Shown here one piece after another: positions 22,746 to 24,277 of a stretch of DNA of 24,277 nucleotides; the first letter of the stretch is position 1, and every line of letters begins with the position of its first letter. The stretch is taken from NCBI GenBank assembly GCA_031423755.1, contig JANPGC010000022.1, forward strand, positions 1 to 24,277, written 5' to 3'. The position numbers were made by a program, and so were the translations under genes. The notes below the pieces were generated by a model that saw only the letters and a program-made list of their open reading frames with translations, ran no database searches and was not told the origin of the DNA. This DNA is from JANMEX01 sp031423755. GTDB lineage: Bacteria > Pseudomonadota > Alphaproteobacteria > Rhizobiales > Rhizobiaceae.

Positions 22746-23648
22746 CTACGCGCCAAAAGCGGCCTTGTTCGCTCCAACCCACTGCCGCAGCGTCTGCGGC
22801 GCTGTGCCCGACAGTGATTTGACATCGTCGGTCACCATGCCGATGTTGCCCTCAAGCGTGTTGACGTCGAAGGACACCAACAGTGGCGCAAGGAATTCCG
22901 GCACGCCGTGGGCAATCATCCCTTCCTTCAGCTGATCCGGGGTGACGTGAATAACTTGAAGCGGTTTGCCGAGCACGTCAGAGACAATTTTTGCCGTCTC
23001 GTCAGCTGATAGCGCTTCCGGGCCAGTCAATGTGTAAGTGGCGGACGTTGATGAACCGGATGCCAATACCGCAGCTGCAGTGCGGGCCTGATCTTCGCGC
23101 GCCGTATGCGAGGTCTTACCTTGACCCGACGCCACAACCCACTGGCCGGAGGCGAGCGCCGCCGGCAGCGACATCAGCAAGTTCTCCATGTACCAGCTGT
23201 TGCGCAAGATCGTGTGCGCGATGCCGCTGACCGCAATTGTCTCTTCCGTGCCGCGGTGATCACCGGCAAACAGGATAGGCGAATCCACCTTGGGGTTCGG
23301 CATGGAGGTGTAGACGATGTGTTTGATGCCTGCTGATTTTGCTGCCGAAACGGCGCGCTGGTGCTGTTCAAGGCGGCGTCCAGGACGGTCAACCGCATCA
23401 GTCGAGACGATCAAAAGACGGGTTGCGCCGGAAAAAGCCTTGGCAAGCGCAGCTTCGTCGTCAAAGTCCGCTGTTCGCACAGTTACACCTTTGGCCGCAA
23501 AGTCAGCCAGGCTTTCCGGCTTGCGGGTGGTCGCGATGATCTGGCTTGCGGGCACGGCATAAGTCGTCAGCAAATGTTCGACCACGCGGCGACCGAATTT
23601 GCCGGATGCGCCGGTGACCAGCAGAATTTCGTTTGTGGCAAGTGCCAT
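22746..23648 (-). CDS. NmrA/SDR-family NAD(P)H quinone oxidoreductase, QorB (YtfG)-like
   Basis: Atypical SDR of 300 residues closely resembling E. coli QorB (YtfG), an NADPH:quinone oxidoreductase. It has VTGASGKFGRRVVEHLL (nucleotide-binding G-x-x-G-x-x-G at about 13-19). VPASQIIATTRKPESL, GVTVRTADFDDEAAL, HIVYTSMPN and the HTILRNSWYMENLL block then match QorB in order. It lacks the YxxxK catalytic pair of classical SDRs, as is normal for the NmrA group. ATG 23648 is preceded by GAGGGA. It is transcribed away from an HxlR regulator, the same arrangement as ytfG/ytfH. Likely role: quinone or electrophile detoxification under control of that regulator (inferred). Confidence 0.92.
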   Translation of the reverse strand: MALATNEILLVTGASGKFGRRVVEHLLTTYAVPASQIIATTRKPESLADFAAKGVTVRTADFDDEAALAKAFSGATRLLIVSTDAVDRPGRRLEQHQRAVSAAKSAGIKHIVYTSMPNPKVDSPILFAGDHRGTEETIAVSGIAHTILRNSWYMENLLMSLPAALASGQWVVASGQGKTSHTAREDQARTAAAVLASGSSTSATYTLTGPEALSADETAKIVSDVLGKPLQVIHVTPDQLKEGMIAHGVPEFLAPLLVSFDVNTLEGNIGMVTDDVKSLSGTAPQTLRQWVGANKAAFGA

Positions 23649-23676
23649 GGTGATATCCCTCGTTGAAAATTCAGTA

Positions 23677-23691
23677 TGACTTTGAAAGTCA
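23677..23691. promoter_or_regulatory. Perfect inverted repeat, candidate operator 1
   Basis: TGACTTT-G-AAAGTCA is a perfect 7-bp palindrome in the divergent promoter region, 29 bp upstream of the quinone oxidoreductase ATG. Its position suits repression by the adjacent HxlR protein. Confidence 0.5.
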
Positions 23692-23727
23692 GTTCTGATT
23701 TAATAGTAGAGAAATTTGGCGCAAGAC

Positions 23728-23751
23728 GTGACTTGATCCATAGTCAGTCAC
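23728..23751. promoter_or_regulatory. Inverted repeat, candidate operator 2
   Basis: GTGACT (23728-23733) and AGTCAC (23746-23751) form an inverted repeat. A nested version is TGACT (23729-23733) with AGTCA (23742-23746). It shares the TGACTT core with the repeat at 23677-23691 and lies 28 bp before the HxlR start, so autoregulation is plausible. Confidence 0.45.
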
Positions 23752-23778
23752 ATGCAGGTAACCGACCGGAGACGAGAA

Positions 23779-24162
23779 ATGAGCCTGCACAAATCCGCCG
23801 CAGATTTTGCCCCGCAGTGCCCCATCCGCGACGTGCTCGACCGGCTCGGCGACCGTTGGACGCTGCTGGTCATCATGGAATTGCAGTCGGGAACCAAGCG
23901 CTTCAGCGTGCTCAAGAAGCAGATTTCGGACATTTCGCCGCGCATGCTCGCCCAAACACTGCGGCAGTTGGAGTATGACGGGCTAGTTGTGCGCACCGCC
24001 TATCCAACCATCCCGCCAAAGGTTGAATATGCGCTGACTGCGCTTGGCCGGTCCATGCTCAAGCCAGTCGGCGCGCTGATCGATTGGGCCGGAGAAAACC
24101 ACGATGCAGTGCGTGCAGCCAGGGCGGCCTTCGTGCCGCCGGAACCGCAGACGGCGCTTTGA
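23779..24162 (+). CDS. HxlR-family transcriptional regulator (YtfH/QorR-like)
   Basis: Winged-helix DNA-binding protein of 127 residues. The HxlR domain spans about residues 12-105: CPIRDVLDRLGDRWTLLVIMEL, then GTKRFSVLKKQISDISPRMLAQTLRQLEYDGLV and the wing PPKVEYALTALGRSML. C14 corresponds to the N-terminal cysteine used for redox sensing by QorR/YodB-type members, so a thiol or quinone signal is possible. ATG 23779 has GGAG about 9 nt upstream; ATG 23752 is in frame but has a poorer site and would overlap the candidate operator. Divergent from the QorB-like gene and convergent with the partial gene, 8 nt between stops. Confidence 0.92.
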   Translation: MSLHKSAADFAPQCPIRDVLDRLGDRWTLLVIMELQSGTKRFSVLKKQISDISPRMLAQTLRQLEYDGLVVRTAYPTIPPKVEYALTALGRSMLKPVGALIDWAGENHDAVRAARAAFVPPEPQTAL

Positions 24163-24170
24163 TCTGGCGT

Positions 24171-24277
24171 TTAGCGGATACGGTTTGATGGTCCGCTTGT
24201 CTCAAGATGCTCCTTGACGACTTTCAACCCTTTGGCGAGGTTGCGTTGCCAATCCAGCGTCACGAACAGCTGTAGAA
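24171..24277 (-). CDS. 3' end of an unrecognised gene (partial)
   Basis: The minus strand is open from the window edge to a TAA at 24171-24173. The last 34 residues include LFVTLDWQRNLAKGLKVVKEHLE and end GPSNRIR. The long amphipathic helix looks like real coding sequence and could be the C-terminal helix of an SRPBCC/START-like protein, but that is only an impression. Most of the gene lies outside the window. Only 8 nt separate its stop from that of the HxlR gene. Confidence 0.5.
   Translation of the reverse strand, partial: LQLFVTLDWQRNLAKGLKVVKEHLETSGPSNRIR

Noticed and set aside
1..24277. CRISPR arrays, tRNA or rRNA genes, insertion sequences, phage or defence genes
   Set aside because: No regularly spaced repeats, cloverleaf-like segments, transposase motifs or integrase/terminase-type products were seen in the sequence.

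Overview
The window reads as chromosome of an alphaproteobacterium of the order Hyphomicrobiales (Rhizobiales). Evidence is the gene order tsaB-rimI-fur-olsA/plsC-miaB-phoH-ybeY-corC-lnt-XRE regulator-metK-trmB and rimP-nusA-ylxR-infB, the YlxR-L7Ae fusion, a Fur/Mur-type regulator without the CXXC zinc pair, and a short nested-palindrome intergenic repeat of a kind I associate with this order. Almost everything is on the minus strand, so transcription runs from high to low coordinates. Genus cannot be fixed from the sequence alone.

Right end (22.7-24.3 kb): the 3' end of an unrecognised minus-strand gene, an HxlR-family regulator on the plus strand, and a divergent QorB-like NmrA/SDR quinone oxidoreductase. 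The pair resembles E. coli ytfG/ytfH. The shared promoter region carries two TGACTT-based inverted repeats that could be operators.

Core cluster A (11.9-22.7 kb, minus): tsaB, rimI, fur/mur, an OlsA-like acyltransferase, miaB, phoH, ybeY, corC, lnt, an XRE regulator, metK and trmB. Many junctions are ATGA, GTGA or TGATG overlaps, which implies operon organisation and translational coupling. These genes serve tRNA modification (t6A, ms2i6A, m7G), ribosome and RNA maturation, envelope lipids and lipoproteins, metal sensing and SAM supply.

Accessory segment (6.8-11.8 kb): a DUF47/PhoU-like protein with a Pit phosphate permease, a complete tctCBA tripartite tricarboxylate transporter, and a 52-residue small protein on the plus strand. 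It separates trmB from rimP.

Core cluster B (1.0-6.6 kb, minus): rimP, nusA, ylxR-L7Ae and infB, the translation/transcription-elongation operon. A strong intrinsic-terminator hairpin sits just before rimP, inside the longest possible rimP reading frame. It favours a downstream GTG start and suggests attenuation.

Left end (1-0.97 kb): rbfA, which usually follows infB, is absent. Instead there is an AT-rich, multiply disrupted YcxB-like membrane protein gene and a 176-bp nested palindromic repeat. Most of the window is ordinary housekeeping DNA. I did not find a clearly new multi-gene system. The most useful observations are the YcxB pseudogene, the probable CTG start of trmB, the leader hairpins of rimP and metK, and the redox-regulator operators.
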